A stretch of 7,351 nucleotides of DNA from an uncultured Oscillospiraceae bacterium (GCA_947522735.1 CANNTZ010000087.1:1-7351), one strand, 5' to 3'; positions 1 to 6,175 are shown, numbered from the stretch's first letter. The notes: generated by a model from the sequence alone, not told the origin. A program made the numbers and translations.

Positions 1-108
1 AAGATCGACAAGGTCCGCGGAATGGACATCTGCTTTGTTACCACGGCAACTACCGACGAAGAGGCCCGCGAGTTACTGACTCTTATGGGTGCTCCGTTTG
101 CGAAATAA
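1..108 (+). CDS. rplE: 50S ribosomal protein L5 (uL5), C-terminal end
   Basis: This is the 3' end of the L5 gene, cut by the window edge. It reads in frame 1 for 35 codons to a TAA at 106-108. The peptide contains KVRGMDICFVTT and ends in LLTLMGAPFAK, which match the conserved C-terminus of bacterial L5. L5 binds 5S rRNA in the central protuberance of the large subunit and contacts the P-site tRNA. Its position just before rpsN is the standard spc-operon order. The start, and the upstream genes expected in this operon (rplX, rplN), lie outside the window. The TAA overlaps the ribosome binding site of rpsN, which suggests coupled translation. Confidence 0.95.
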   Translation, partial: KIDKVRGMDICFVTTATTDEEARELLTLMGAPFAK

Positions 109-113
109 GGAGG
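107..113 (+). promoter_or_regulatory. Ribosome binding site of rpsN, overlapping the rplE stop
   Basis: AAGGAGG begins inside the rplE TAA and lies 9 nt before a GTG codon at 123. This spacing supports the GTG as the rpsN start; no ATG in that frame lies at a suitable distance. Confidence 0.8.
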
Positions 114-122
114 CGGCAAACA

Positions 123-308
123 GTGGCAAAAACTTCTATGAAAATAAAGCAGCAGCGCGAGCCGAAGTTTTCCACCCGCGCGTATACAAGGTGTAAGATC
201 TGCGGACGTCCGCACGCCTATCTTCGCAAGTTCGGCGTTTGCAGAATATGCTTCAGGGAGCTGGCTTACAAGGGACAGATTCCCGGACTTAAGAAAGCCA
301 GCTGGTAA
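123..308 (+). CDS. rpsN: 30S ribosomal protein S14 type Z (uS14), zinc form
   Basis: The gene encodes a 61-residue S14, the short zinc-binding form found in Firmicutes and other groups; the zinc-free form is about 89-101 residues. Four cysteines at C24, C27, C40 and C43 form the CxxC...CxxC zinc site. The conserved tail CRICFRELAYKGQIPG is present at residues 40-55. S14 sits in the head of the small subunit and is needed for late 30S assembly. Translation starts at GTG, chosen because AAGGAGG lies 9 nt upstream and the product then begins MAKTSMKIKQQ, as expected for the family. It follows rplE by 14 nt and precedes rpsH by 38 nt. No zinc-free paralogue is visible here. Confidence 0.97.
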   Translation: MAKTSMKIKQQREPKFSTRAYTRCKICGRPHAYLRKFGVCRICFRELAYKGQIPGLKKASW

Positions 309-346
309 AACCGGCGTAGGGCTGAGTAACAAAGGAGGTAAACGGC

Positions 347-745
347 ATGCATATCACCGATACGATAGCCGACATGCTCACACGTATCCGGAACGCGATT
401 TCGGCTAAGCATGATACGGTTGACGTTCCGGCGTCCAACATGAAAAAGTCTATCGCACAGATATTGCTGGACGAGGGATATATCAAGTCCTTCCAGGTCA
501 TCGAGGACGGAAAGCAGGGCATCATCCGTATTCAGTTGAAGTACGGTCCCAACAAGGCGCCGGTGATCACCGGACTGCGCAGAGTTTCCAAACCCGGTCT
601 GCGCATCTATACTAACTGCGAGGAAATGCCGAAAGTCATGAAGGGTCTCGGAGTTGCGCTCATCTCCACCCCGAAGGGCGTTATGACCGACAAGGCGGCC
701 AGAAAGGCCAACGTCGGCGGCGAAGTTCTCGCGTTCATATGGTAA
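347..745 (+). CDS. rpsH: 30S ribosomal protein S8 (uS8)
   Basis: The gene encodes 132 residues, the usual S8 length. S8 binds the central domain of 16S rRNA directly (helix 21) and is needed for assembly of the platform. The N-terminus HITDTIADMLTRIRNA (2-17) and the C-terminal signature ISTPKGVMTDKAARK (106-120), ending in GGEVLAFIW, are diagnostic. The start is supported by AAAGGAGGT at 331-339, 7 nt upstream of the ATG. In Escherichia coli S8 represses the spc operon by binding near the start of rplE; that site would lie outside the window, so the same control cannot be judged here. Nothing unusual is seen in the sequence. Confidence 0.97.
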   Translation: MHITDTIADMLTRIRNAISAKHDTVDVPASNMKKSIAQILLDEGYIKSFQVIEDGKQGIIRIQLKYGPNKAPVITGLRRVSKPGLRIYTNCEEMPKVMKGLGVALISTPKGVMTDKAARKANVGGEVLAFIW

Positions 746-758
746 GGAGGCGGAGAGA

Positions 759-1307
759 ATGTCAAGAATAGGCAGAAAAGAGATACCGGTACCCGCCGGC
801 GTCGAAGTCGCTATCGACGGCTCCACCGTTACCGTTAAAAAGGGTAATGAGTCGATGACTCAGACCTTCGATAGTTCGATGAAGATTTCTAAGAACGACG
901 CAGGAGCCATCATAGTCGAGCGTCCCACCGACGACAAGGAGCACAGAAGCCTTCACGGCCTTACCCGCACCCTGATCCACAACATGGTAGAGGGTATGGA
1001 CAAGGGCTACGCGAAGGAGCTTGAAATCGTCGGCGTCGGATACCGCGCGACGAAGCAGGGCAAGGATCTCGTCATGAACCTCGGCTATTCCCATCAGGTA
1101 ATAGTTAAGGAGATCGACGGAATCACGATTGAGGTTCCGGCTCCGAACAAGATCGTCATCAAGGGAAAAGACAAGCAGCAGGTCGGCCAGTTTGCGGCTG
1201 ATGTGCGCGGCAAGCGTCCGCCGGAGCCCTATAAGGGCAAGGGCATCCGCTATGCCGGCGAGCACGTCAAGCACAAGGAAGGCAAGGCCGGTAAGGGCAA
1301 GAAGTAA
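759..1307 (+). CDS. rplF: 50S ribosomal protein L6 (uL6)
   Basis: The gene encodes 182 residues with the two-domain L6 pattern. The N-terminus MSRIGRKEIPVPAGVEV, the EHRSLHGLTRTLIHNMV segment at 61-77, and the bacterial L6 signature PEPYKGKGIRY at 155-165 are all present. L6 lies near the factor-binding site at the base of the L7/L12 stalk and contacts the sarcin-ricin loop. The C-terminus is a basic lysine/glycine tail typical of the family. The ATG is preceded by AAGGAGG at 744-750, which overlaps the rpsH stop codon, so translation of the two genes is probably coupled. The gap to rpsH is 13 nt. Confidence 0.97.
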   Translation: MSRIGRKEIPVPAGVEVAIDGSTVTVKKGNESMTQTFDSSMKISKNDAGAIIVERPTDDKEHRSLHGLTRTLIHNMVEGMDKGYAKELEIVGVGYRATKQGKDLVMNLGYSHQVIVKEIDGITIEVPAPNKIVIKGKDKQQVGQFAADVRGKRPPEPYKGKGIRYAGEHVKHKEGKAGKGKK

Positions 1308-1321
1308 AGGAGTGAAAATCG

Positions 1322-1681
1322 ATGGTTAACAAGCCTGACAGCAACAAGGCGAGAATCAAGCGCCATGTTAGGATCCGCAACAAGATCAGCGGAACTCCCG
1401 AGCGCCCCCGCCTTAACGTGTTCCGCTCCGGCAAACACATCTATGCCCAGATTATCGACGATATAAACGGTGTAACGCTTGTATCGGCGTCCACCATGGA
1501 CAAAGATTTTGACGGTTACGGCGGAAACAAGGAAGCCGCAAAGAAGATCGGCAAAACGATAGCAGAGAGAGCCGCGCAGAAGAATATCACCGAGGTCGTT
1601 TTCGACCGCAGCGGATATGTCTATCACGGCAGAGTCAAAGAGCTCGCTGAGGGCGCCCGCGAGGGTGGACTCAAATTCTGA
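1322..1681 (+). CDS. rplR: 50S ribosomal protein L18 (uL18)
   Basis: The gene encodes 119 residues, the normal length for bacterial L18. L18 binds 5S rRNA together with L5 and L25-type proteins in the central protuberance. Diagnostic parts are the basic N-terminal region with ARIKRHVRIRNKISG, the ERPRLNVFRS strand at 27-36, and the C-terminal VFDRSGYVYHGRVKELAEG at 93-111. The start is supported by AAAGGAG at 1306-1312, 9 nt upstream. It ends in TGA at 1679-1681, whose last base is also the first base of an out-of-frame ATG just before rpsE. Confidence 0.97.
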   Translation: MVNKPDSNKARIKRHVRIRNKISGTPERPRLNVFRSGKHIYAQIIDDINGVTLVSASTMDKDFDGYGGNKEAAKKIGKTIAERAAQKNITEVVFDRSGYVYHGRVKELAEGAREGGLKF

Positions 1682-1683
1682 TG

Positions 1684-1691
1684 AGGGAGGG
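1684..1691 (+). promoter_or_regulatory. Ribosome binding site of rpsE
   Basis: AGGGAGGG lies 6 nt before a TTG at 1698. It fixes the rpsE start at TTG rather than at an in-frame ATG at 1617, which lies deep inside rplR. Confidence 0.75.
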
Positions 1692-1697
1692 ATACAA

Positions 1698-2198
1698 TTG
1701 GCTTTGATAGATCCGACCACACTGGATTTACAGGAAAAAGTTGTCGCGATAAACCGCGTATCCAAAACTGTCAAAGGCGGACGCATCTTTAAGTTTGCGG
1801 CGCTGGTAGTAGTTGGAGACGGAAACGGAATCGTCGGCTGCGGACTCGGCAAGGCTTCGGAGGTTCCCGACGCCATTAGAAAGGGAATCGAGGACGCGAA
1901 AAAGAATCTCATAAAGATCTCGCTCAAGGGAACCACCATTCCTCATGAGATCATCGGCGTATACGGCGCAGGCCGCGTGCTCATGAAGCCGGCTCCGAAG
2001 GGAACCGGAGTCATCGCCGGCGGACCGGTGCGCGCCGTCATGGAAGTCGTCGGCATCAGCGATATTCGCACCAAGTGCCTGCGCTCCAACAATCCCCGCA
2101 ACGTTGTAAACGCTACTATGGAGGGCCTCGCACTGCTCAGAGACATCACAGAGGTTGCCGCCATCAGAGGTAAAACAGCGGAAGAAATCATTGGTTAA
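1698..2198 (+). CDS. rpsE: 30S ribosomal protein S5 (uS5), TTG start
   Basis: The gene encodes 166 residues from a TTG start, close to the usual 165-167. S5 lies on the solvent side of the small subunit near the mRNA entry and the decoding region, and affects accuracy. The double-stranded RNA-binding-like N-terminal domain contains EKVVAINRVSKTVKGGRIF at 13-31; this loop is where spectinomycin-resistance changes occur in other bacteria, and it looks wild type. The C-terminal domain includes KGTGVIAGGPVRAVMEVVGI at 101-120. The start is chosen from AGGGAGGG 6 nt upstream and the expected length; the longer in-frame opening from 1617 would overlap rplR by 65 nt and add residues foreign to S5. 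TTG is unusual for such a highly expressed gene. Confidence 0.95.
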   Translation: MALIDPTTLDLQEKVVAINRVSKTVKGGRIFKFAALVVVGDGNGIVGCGLGKASEVPDAIRKGIEDAKKNLIKISLKGTTIPHEIIGVYGAGRVLMKPAPKGTGVIAGGPVRAVMEVVGISDIRTKCLRSNNPRNVVNATMEGLALLRDITEVAAIRGKTAEEIIG

Positions 2199-2213
2199 CG
2201 GAGGTCACGCAAT

Positions 2214-2393
2214 ATGGCACAGCTTAAGATAAAGCTTGTTAAAAGTTTAGCCGGAAGGCGTCAGGATCAGATTGCGACCGCCCGTTCGCTGGGTCTTCGC
2301 AAGATAGGTCAGGAGGTTATCCAGCCGGATAACGACGCCACCAAGGGCAAGATCGCAAAAATCTACTTTCTGTTAGAGGTTACCGAAGCTTAA
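2214..2393 (+). CDS. rpmD: 50S ribosomal protein L30 (uL30)
   Basis: This short gene encodes 59 residues, the standard length for bacterial L30. The peptide begins MAQLKIKLVKSLAGRRQDQI and contains ATARSLGLRKIGQEVIQPDN, the classic L30 pattern of a beta strand followed by the SLGLRKI helix. L30 is a small large-subunit protein bound to 23S rRNA and absent from some lineages. The ATG is preceded by GGAGGT at 2200-2205 with 8 nt spacing, immediately after the rpsE stop. It lies between rpsE and rplO as in most spc operons. Confidence 0.96.
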   Translation: MAQLKIKLVKSLAGRRQDQIATARSLGLRKIGQEVIQPDNDATKGKIAKIYFLLEVTEA

Positions 2394-2396
2394 CGT

Positions 2397-2404
2397 AAGG
2401 AGGT
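2397..2404 (+). promoter_or_regulatory. Ribosome binding site of rplO
   Basis: AAGGAGGT lies 7 nt before the ATG at 2412. An in-frame GTG at 2403 overlaps this site and so cannot be the start it serves. Confidence 0.8.
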
Positions 2405-2411
2405 GCAGGCA

Positions 2412-2852
2412 ATGAAATTAAACGAGCTTTCACCGGCTCCCGGTTCCGTGAAGAAGTCTTTCCGAGTCGGAAGAGGCGCCGGTTCCGGCAACGGTAAAAC
2501 CGCAGGCGCCGGCCACAAGGGCCAGAAGGCGCGCTCCGGCAGAAGTGTCCGTCCGGGCTTTGAAGGCGGTCAGATGCCGCTGGCACGTCGCGTCCCGAAG
2601 AGAGGATTCGTCAATATCTTCGGAAAAGAGTATGTTGGCATCAACGTGGACGTGCTTGAAAAATTTGAGGATGGCGCAGTCATAGACGCGCAGGCCATCC
2701 GCGAGGCGGGTATCGTGAAGAACTCCCGCGACGGTATAAAAATCCTTGGCAGAGGCGAGCTGACCAAGAAACTGACTGTTCGTGCCGCTGCTTTCTCCGA
2801 ATCGGCGAAGCAGAAGATCGAAGCAGCCGGAGGAAAGGCTGAGGTGATCTGA
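2412..2852 (+). CDS. rplO: 50S ribosomal protein L15 (uL15)
   Basis: The gene encodes 146 residues, the usual L15 length. L15 binds 23S rRNA and acts late in large-subunit assembly. The N-terminal half is a long glycine- and arginine-rich extension (about residues 18-60) with RVGRGAGSGNGKTAGAGHKG at 18-37 and GFEGGQMPLARRVPKRGF at 49-66, which threads into rRNA. The C-terminal globular part carries the L15 signature around residues 110-141, with KILGRGELTKKLTV. The ATG at 2412 is preferred over the GTG at 2403 because AAGGAGGT is 7 nt upstream of the ATG and the product then starts MKLNELSPAPG, as in the family. The stop is only 1 nt from the secY start. Confidence 0.96.
   Translation: MKLNELSPAPGSVKKSFRVGRGAGSGNGKTAGAGHKGQKARSGRSVRPGFEGGQMPLARRVPKRGFVNIFGKEYVGINVDVLEKFEDGAVIDAQAIREAGIVKNSRDGIKILGRGELTKKLTVRAAAFSESAKQKIEAAGGKAEVI
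2841..2849 (+). promoter_or_regulatory. Ribosome binding site of secY within the end of rplO
   Basis: GAGGTGATC, complementary to nine bases at the 3' end of 16S rRNA, lies in the last codons of rplO, 4 nt before the secY ATG. Its placement means that ribosomes finishing rplO pass directly over it, favouring coupled translation of secY. Confidence 0.7.
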
Positions 2853-2853
2853 C

Positions 2854-4173
2854 ATGTTTGAGGTTTTCAGAAACGCATGGAAGATCACAGAGCTCAAAAA
2901 GAAGATTCTCTATACCCTTTTGATACTGGTTTTGTTCCGCGTTGGCGCTGCAGTACCTGTGCCGTTTCTTGATTCCTCAATCATCAGTCAGATGGTTGGC
3001 AATAACGGAAGCCTTCTCGGATTCATCAACGTGATGTCCGGCGGCGCGTTCGCGAATGCGACTGTGTTCGCGCTCTCGATCTCCCCATACATCACATCCT
3101 CGATCGTCATCCAGTTGCTTGCCGTCGCAATCCCCGCCTTGGAGCGTCTTTCCAAGGAGGGCGAGGACGGCAGGAAGAAGCTCGAAACGATCACCCGCTA
3201 TACGACGATAGCCCTTGCTCTCATCCAGGCGGTAGCCTATTATATAGTGCTTCGCAACTATGGCGCCGTCAAATATGCCTCCGGCTTCTCCGGAGTTCTC
3301 GCGCTGCTCACCATCGTAACGGTATTCACCGCAGGCTCCATGGTCGTCATGTGGCTGGGCGAGCGCATCGACGATAAGGGCATAGGCAACGGTATCTCGA
3401 TGATCCTCTTCGCCGGCATCGTCTCAAGAGGTCCCAGCGCGGTCATCACGCTGTACACCTACTTTGCGGACTACGGTATCAGAGGTCTGGCCATGGGAAC
3501 CGAGGGCGCGCTCAAATACGTCATCTTTGTTCCTGTCCTCATCATCATCTATATCGCGCTGGTCGTATCCATCGTCGTCATGAACGCGGCGGAGCGCCGT
3601 ATCCCGGTGCAGTATGCCAAGCGCGTTGTGGGACGCAAGGTCTATGGCGGACAGAGCTCCAACATCCCCATCAAGGTCATGATGTCCGGCGTTCTCCCCA
3701 TCATCTTTGCAAGCTCCATCGTGTCCATCCCGTCCACCATCGGCGGCTTCCTCACGCTCAAGGAGGGAACGTTCTGGCACAGTTTCTTCAAGGTTCTCAA
3801 CTACGACTCATGGCTCTATGCCATCCTGTACTTCATTCTCATCATAGCGTTCAACTATTTCTATGTTGCGATTCAGTACAACCCGGTCGAAATGGCGAAC
3901 AACCTTCAGAAGAACAACGGAGCCATTCCCGGCATCCGTCCCGGAAAGCCGACCTCGACCTTCATCTCCAAGGTCATTTCCAAGATCACTCTTGTCGGCG
4001 CGCTGTTCCTTGCAGTTCTGGCGATCCTCCCGATTGGACTGGGCGCCATCTCCGGCATGAACGTATCGCTCAGCGGCACCACGATCATCATCGTAGTAGG
4101 CGTTGCGCTTGATACCACCAGAGAGCTTGAATCTCAGATGATGATGCGTCACTATAAGGGCTTCCTTGAATAA
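2854..4173 (+). CDS. secY: Protein translocase channel subunit SecY
   Basis: The gene encodes 439 residues, typical of SecY, the pore subunit of the SecYEG translocon in the cytoplasmic membrane. About ten hydrophobic segments can be seen, near residues 18-37, 71-93, 114-134, 146-168, 179-192, 222-243, 271-292, 319-343, 378-402 and 406-425. Family motifs are LFRVGAAVPVPFLD (27-40), the SPYITSSIVIQLL stretch of segment 2 (77-89), GIGNGIS (176-182), the cytoplasmic RRIPVQYAKR loop (248-257), and NNGAIPGIRPGKPT (364-377) in the loop that contacts the ribosome and SecA. The plug region is expected near residues 57-70. The start is 1 nt after the rplO stop with GAGGTGATC upstream. Its place between rplO and adk is the Firmicute arrangement. 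Confidence 0.97.
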   Translation: MFEVFRNAWKITELKKKILYTLLILVLFRVGAAVPVPFLDSSIISQMVGNNGSLLGFINVMSGGAFANATVFALSISPYITSSIVIQLLAVAIPALERLSKEGEDGRKKLETITRYTTIALALIQAVAYYIVLRNYGAVKYASGFSGVLALLTIVTVFTAGSMVVMWLGERIDDKGIGNGISMILFAGIVSRGPSAVITLYTYFADYGIRGLAMGTEGALKYVIFVPVLIIIYIALVVSIVVMNAAERRIPVQYAKRVVGRKVYGGQSSNIPIKVMMSGVLPIIFASSIVSIPSTIGGFLTLKEGTFWHSFFKVLNYDSWLYAILYFILIIAFNYFYVAIQYNPVEMANNLQKNNGAIPGIRPGKPTSTFISKVISKITLVGALFLAVLAILPIGLGAISGMNVSLSGTTIIIVVGVALDTTRELESQMMMRHYKGFLE

Positions 4174-4196
4174 GACGGTCTTAGTGACAATGAGAC
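4171..4196 (+). other. Short inverted repeats after secY
   Basis: TAAGAC (4171-4176, containing the secY stop) and GTCTTA (4178-4183) are perfect inverted copies one base apart. GTCTTA can instead pair with TGAGAC (4191-4196), allowing one G-T pair and a 7-nt loop. No T-run follows, so it does not look like an intrinsic terminator. Function unknown; it may be chance. Confidence 0.3.
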
Positions 4197-4227
4197 GCCG
4201 CTTACGGGGAAAGGATTTGACAAGGCT

Positions 4228-4860
4228 ATGAAATTGATACTTCTCGGAGCGCCGGGAGCGGGAAAGGGCACGCAGGGCGAGTATATAAGCGCCCGCTGCG
4301 GAATCCCGACCATCAGCACCGGCAACATAATCAGAGAGGCTCTCAAGAACGGCACCGAGCTCGGCCTCAAGGCGAAGAGCTATATCGATTCCGGCAGGCT
4401 CGTTCCCGATGAGGTGGTTATCGAGATCATCAAGGAGCGTCTTGCAAGGGACGACTGCCGCAACGGGTTTATACTTGACGGTTTTCCCCGTACAGTACCG
4501 CAGGCAGAGGCGCTCGACCGCATGGGAATTGAGATCGACAAGGTCGTCGAGATCCAGGTCGCGGACGATGAGATCATGAAGCGGCTCAGCGGACGCAGAG
4601 TGTGCTCCTCCTGCGGGAGCTCCTACCACAATATCTATAAGCCTCCGGTTGAGGAGGGCGTTTGTACGGCTTGCGGCGGCGAGCTCGTTATCCGCAAGGA
4701 TGATACGCCTGAAACTATTGCCGAACGTCTGAGGATATATCACGACCAGACGGAACCGCTCAAGGATTATTACGCCGCAAAGGGAATACTCAAGGTCGTC
4801 GTCGGCCAGGAAAAGGTTGAGGACACCACCGAGCTCACCCGTCAGGCAATAGAAGCATGA
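4228..4860 (+). CDS. adk: Adenylate kinase, long zinc-lid form
   Basis: The gene encodes 210 residues of the long-type adenylate kinase, which interconverts ATP plus AMP and two ADP in the cytoplasm. The P-loop GAPGAGKGT is at residues 7-15, the AMP-site STGNIIREA at 30-38 and DGFPRT at 84-89. The lid domain carries C126, C129, C146 and C149 in two CxxC pairs, so it probably binds a structural zinc. The arginine-bearing AERLRIYHDQTEPL follows at 165-178. The family's common STGD is STGN here; I believe this is an accepted variant. The ribosome binding site is weak: AAGGA at 4211-4215 is 12 nt from the ATG. A 54-nt gap separates it from secY, among the largest in the window. Confidence 0.97.
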   Translation: MKLILLGAPGAGKGTQGEYISARCGIPTISTGNIIREALKNGTELGLKAKSYIDSGRLVPDEVVIEIIKERLARDDCRNGFILDGFPRTVPQAEALDRMGIEIDKVVEIQVADDEIMKRLSGRRVCSSCGSSYHNIYKPPVEEGVCTACGGELVIRKDDTPETIAERLRIYHDQTEPLKDYYAAKGILKVVVGQEKVEDTTELTRQAIEA

Positions 4861-4888
4861 ATCCCTTTTTAACGCCGTGGAAAGCGGC

Positions 4889-4894
4889 AAGAGG
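4889..4894 (+). promoter_or_regulatory. Ribosome binding site of map
   Basis: AAGAGG lies 6 nt before the ATG at 4901. An earlier in-frame GTG at 4877 has no such site upstream, so the ATG is preferred. Confidence 0.65.
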
Positions 4895-4900
4895 CTTACG

Positions 4901-5647
4901 ATGATATCTCTTAAAACAACACACGAGCTGGAAGTTATGCGTCAGGCGGGCCGGATCTGCGCTCAGGCAATGCAGCTTGCAGGGCAGGCCGTCGCCCCCG
5001 GTATAACTACCGGTAAGCTTGACAAAATAGTTCACGATTACATTTTCTCGCAGGATGCGGTGCCGTCGTTTCTCGGCTTGTACGGGTTCCCGGGAAGTGC
5101 GTGCATCTCAGTCAATGAGGAGCTGATACACGGAATACCCGGCAAACGGGTTCTCCACGAGGGCGATATCGTCAGTCTGGATATGGGCGCCTGCTATAAG
5201 GGCTACCACAGCGATATGACGATGACGTTTCCGGTGGGCAGGATATCCGAAGAGACGGCAAGGCTTCTCGAAGTCACGCGCGAATCGCTCAACAGAGGGA
5301 TAGCGCAGGCCGTACCGGGAAACAGGATATCCGATATTTCGCGCGCGGTACAGAGCTACGTCGAGGAAAACGGCTACGCGGTCGTCACCGAGTTCGTCGG
5401 TCACGGCGTCGGGGCCTCGGTTCACGAGGATCCGGAGGTGCCGAACTATGACACGGGACGGCGCGGAGCGAGGCTTCTGCCCGGCATGGTCATCGCCATC
5501 GAGCCGATGGTGAACGTGACGGGCGCGGAGGTAAGACAGCTCTCGAACGGCTGGACGGTTGTTCCGAAGAGCGGAAGTCTCTCGGCTCATTTCGAGCATA
5601 CGGTCGCAATTACTGAATCAGGGCCGGTTATTATGACAAGACTCTGA
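4901..5647 (+). CDS. map: Methionine aminopeptidase type I
   Basis: The gene encodes 248 residues and removes the initiator methionine from nascent proteins in the cytoplasm. All five metal ligands of the pita-bread fold are visible: D94 and D105 in SLDMGACYKGYHSDMT, H168 in EFVGHGVG, E201 in AIEPM, and E232 in HFEHTVAI. H77 (ELIHGIP) and H175 (VHEDP) match the substrate-binding histidines. There is no N-terminal zinc-finger extension, so it is the short bacterial form. ATG at 4901 is chosen because AAGAGG is 6 nt upstream and the protein then begins MISLKTTHELEVMRQAG like its relatives; GTG at 4877 would add eight residues without support. It follows adk by 40 nt. Confidence 0.96.
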   Translation: MISLKTTHELEVMRQAGRICAQAMQLAGQAVAPGITTGKLDKIVHDYIFSQDAVPSFLGLYGFPGSACISVNEELIHGIPGKRVLHEGDIVSLDMGACYKGYHSDMTMTFPVGRISEETARLLEVTRESLNRGIAQAVPGNRISDISRAVQSYVEENGYAVVTEFVGHGVGASVHEDPEVPNYDTGRRGARLLPGMVIAIEPMVNVTGAEVRQLSNGWTVVPKSGSLSAHFEHTVAITESGPVIMTRL

Positions 5648-5658
5648 GGAGGAGCGAT

Positions 5659-5913
5659 ATGCAGCCCGGAACGATAGTTAAGGCTAAGGCCGGAAGAGAC
5701 AGTGGACGATTTTTTGCAGTGCTCAGCGTCGAGGACGCGTACGCGTATATCGCGGACGGCAAGACACGGCGCGTCGAAAGGCCGAAGAAAAAAAAGCTGA
5801 TACACCTTGCCGCGACCGCCGGGCGGCTTGACGCCGGCGAGCTTGAGACAAACAAAAAGCTGCGCCGCGCTCTTGCAGGGCTCAACGGCGGCGACGGCAA
5901 CGAAACGCTTTGA
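5659..5913 (+). CDS. KOW-domain RNA-binding protein of unknown role (L14e-like)
   Basis: The gene encodes 84 residues. The N-terminal PGTIVKAKAGRDSGRFFAVL (3-22) is a clear KOW motif, an RNA-binding fold shared with archaeal/eukaryotic L14e and L27e-type ribosomal proteins. A basic segment RPKKKK follows at 41-46, and the C-terminal part is polar with a Gly/Asp/Asn end. A small KOW protein occupies the same slot between map and infA in many Firmicutes (B. subtilis YbzG is the comparison I recall), so the position is conserved although the function is not established. AGGAGGA at 5647-5653 overlaps the map stop and supports the ATG. The run of eight A residues at 5788-5795 is notable. A role in ribosome assembly or translation is only an inference from context. 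Confidence 0.85.
   Translation: MQPGTIVKAKAGRDSGRFFAVLSVEDAYAYIADGKTRRVERPKKKKLIHLAATAGRLDAGELETNKKLRRALAGLNGGDGNETL
5788..5796 (+). other. Poly-A slippery run in the KOW gene
   Basis: Eight consecutive A residues followed by G encode lysines 44-46 and place a canonical A-AAA-AAG heptamer (5790-5796) in the zero frame. A -1 shift would add eleven codons and stop at TGA 5829-5831. A GC-rich stem (GCCGC 5809-5813 with GCGGC 5823-5827) begins 12 nt downstream. Whether slippage takes place cannot be told from sequence. Confidence 0.4.
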
Positions 5914-5921
5914 AAGGGGAG
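5914..5921 (+). promoter_or_regulatory. Ribosome binding site of infA
   Basis: AAGGGGAG lies 8 nt before a TTG at 5930 and fixes the IF-1 start there. The frame is open further upstream but overlaps the KOW gene. Confidence 0.7.
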
Positions 5922-5929
5922 TCATCTGC

Positions 5930-6148
5930 TTGGCGAAGGACGACGTAATCGAAATTGAAGGCGTTGTTACAGATTCACTTCCGAACGCGCAGTTTCAGGT
6001 GGAGCTGCCGAACGGACACAAAATACTGGCGCATATATCAGGCAAGCTGCGCATGAATTTCATCCGCATCCTGCCGGGAGATAAGGTGACCGTGGAGATG
6101 TCGCCCTATGACCTCTCCAAGGGCCGCATAACATGGCGGTCTAAATAA
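5930..6148 (+). CDS. infA: Translation initiation factor IF-1, TTG start
   Basis: The gene encodes 72 residues from a TTG, exactly the usual IF-1 length. IF-1 is a single OB-fold protein that binds the A site of the 30S subunit and works with IF-2 and IF-3 at initiation. The peptide starts MAKDDVIEIEGVVTDSLPNA and contains HISGKLRMNFIRILPGDKV (35-53) and SPYDLSKGRITWR (58-70), all diagnostic. The TTG is chosen from AAGGGGAG 8 nt upstream and the family length and N-terminus; extending upstream would overlap the KOW gene. No ATG in this frame gives a full-length product. The non-ATG start is unusual for an essential, abundant factor. Confidence 0.96.
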   Translation: MAKDDVIEIEGVVTDSLPNAQFQVELPNGHKILAHISGKLRMNFIRILPGDKVTVEMSPYDLSKGRITWRSK

Positions 6149-6175
6149 CCGCCGTTTCAAAGGGAGGCAAAAAAT

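Noticed and set aside
1617..1697. Longer rpsE starting at the ATG at 1617
   Set aside because: It would overlap rplR extensively, and the extra residues are not part of S5; the TTG at 1698 has a proper ribosome binding site.
1250..1939. 229-residue open frame on the - strand across rplF, rplR and rpsE
   Set aside because: It is a shadow of three certain ribosomal-protein genes and shows no family motif.
4217..4241. TTGACA followed by GATACT as a promoter at the adk start
   Set aside because: The spacer is only 13 nt, the -10 match is partial and lies inside adk, so it does not form a plausible sigma-A promoter.
4866..4870. TTTTT after adk as an intrinsic terminator
   Set aside because: No GC-rich stem sits directly before this short T-run, and map follows closely on the same strand.
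3808..4890. 360-residue open frame on the - strand across secY and adk
   Set aside because: It lies opposite two certain genes, has no recognisable domain or ribosome binding site, and its composition follows from codon bias of the + strand genes.
5807..5929. Upstream extension of infA
   Set aside because: It overlaps the KOW gene, and IF-1 is 72 residues long from the TTG at 5930.
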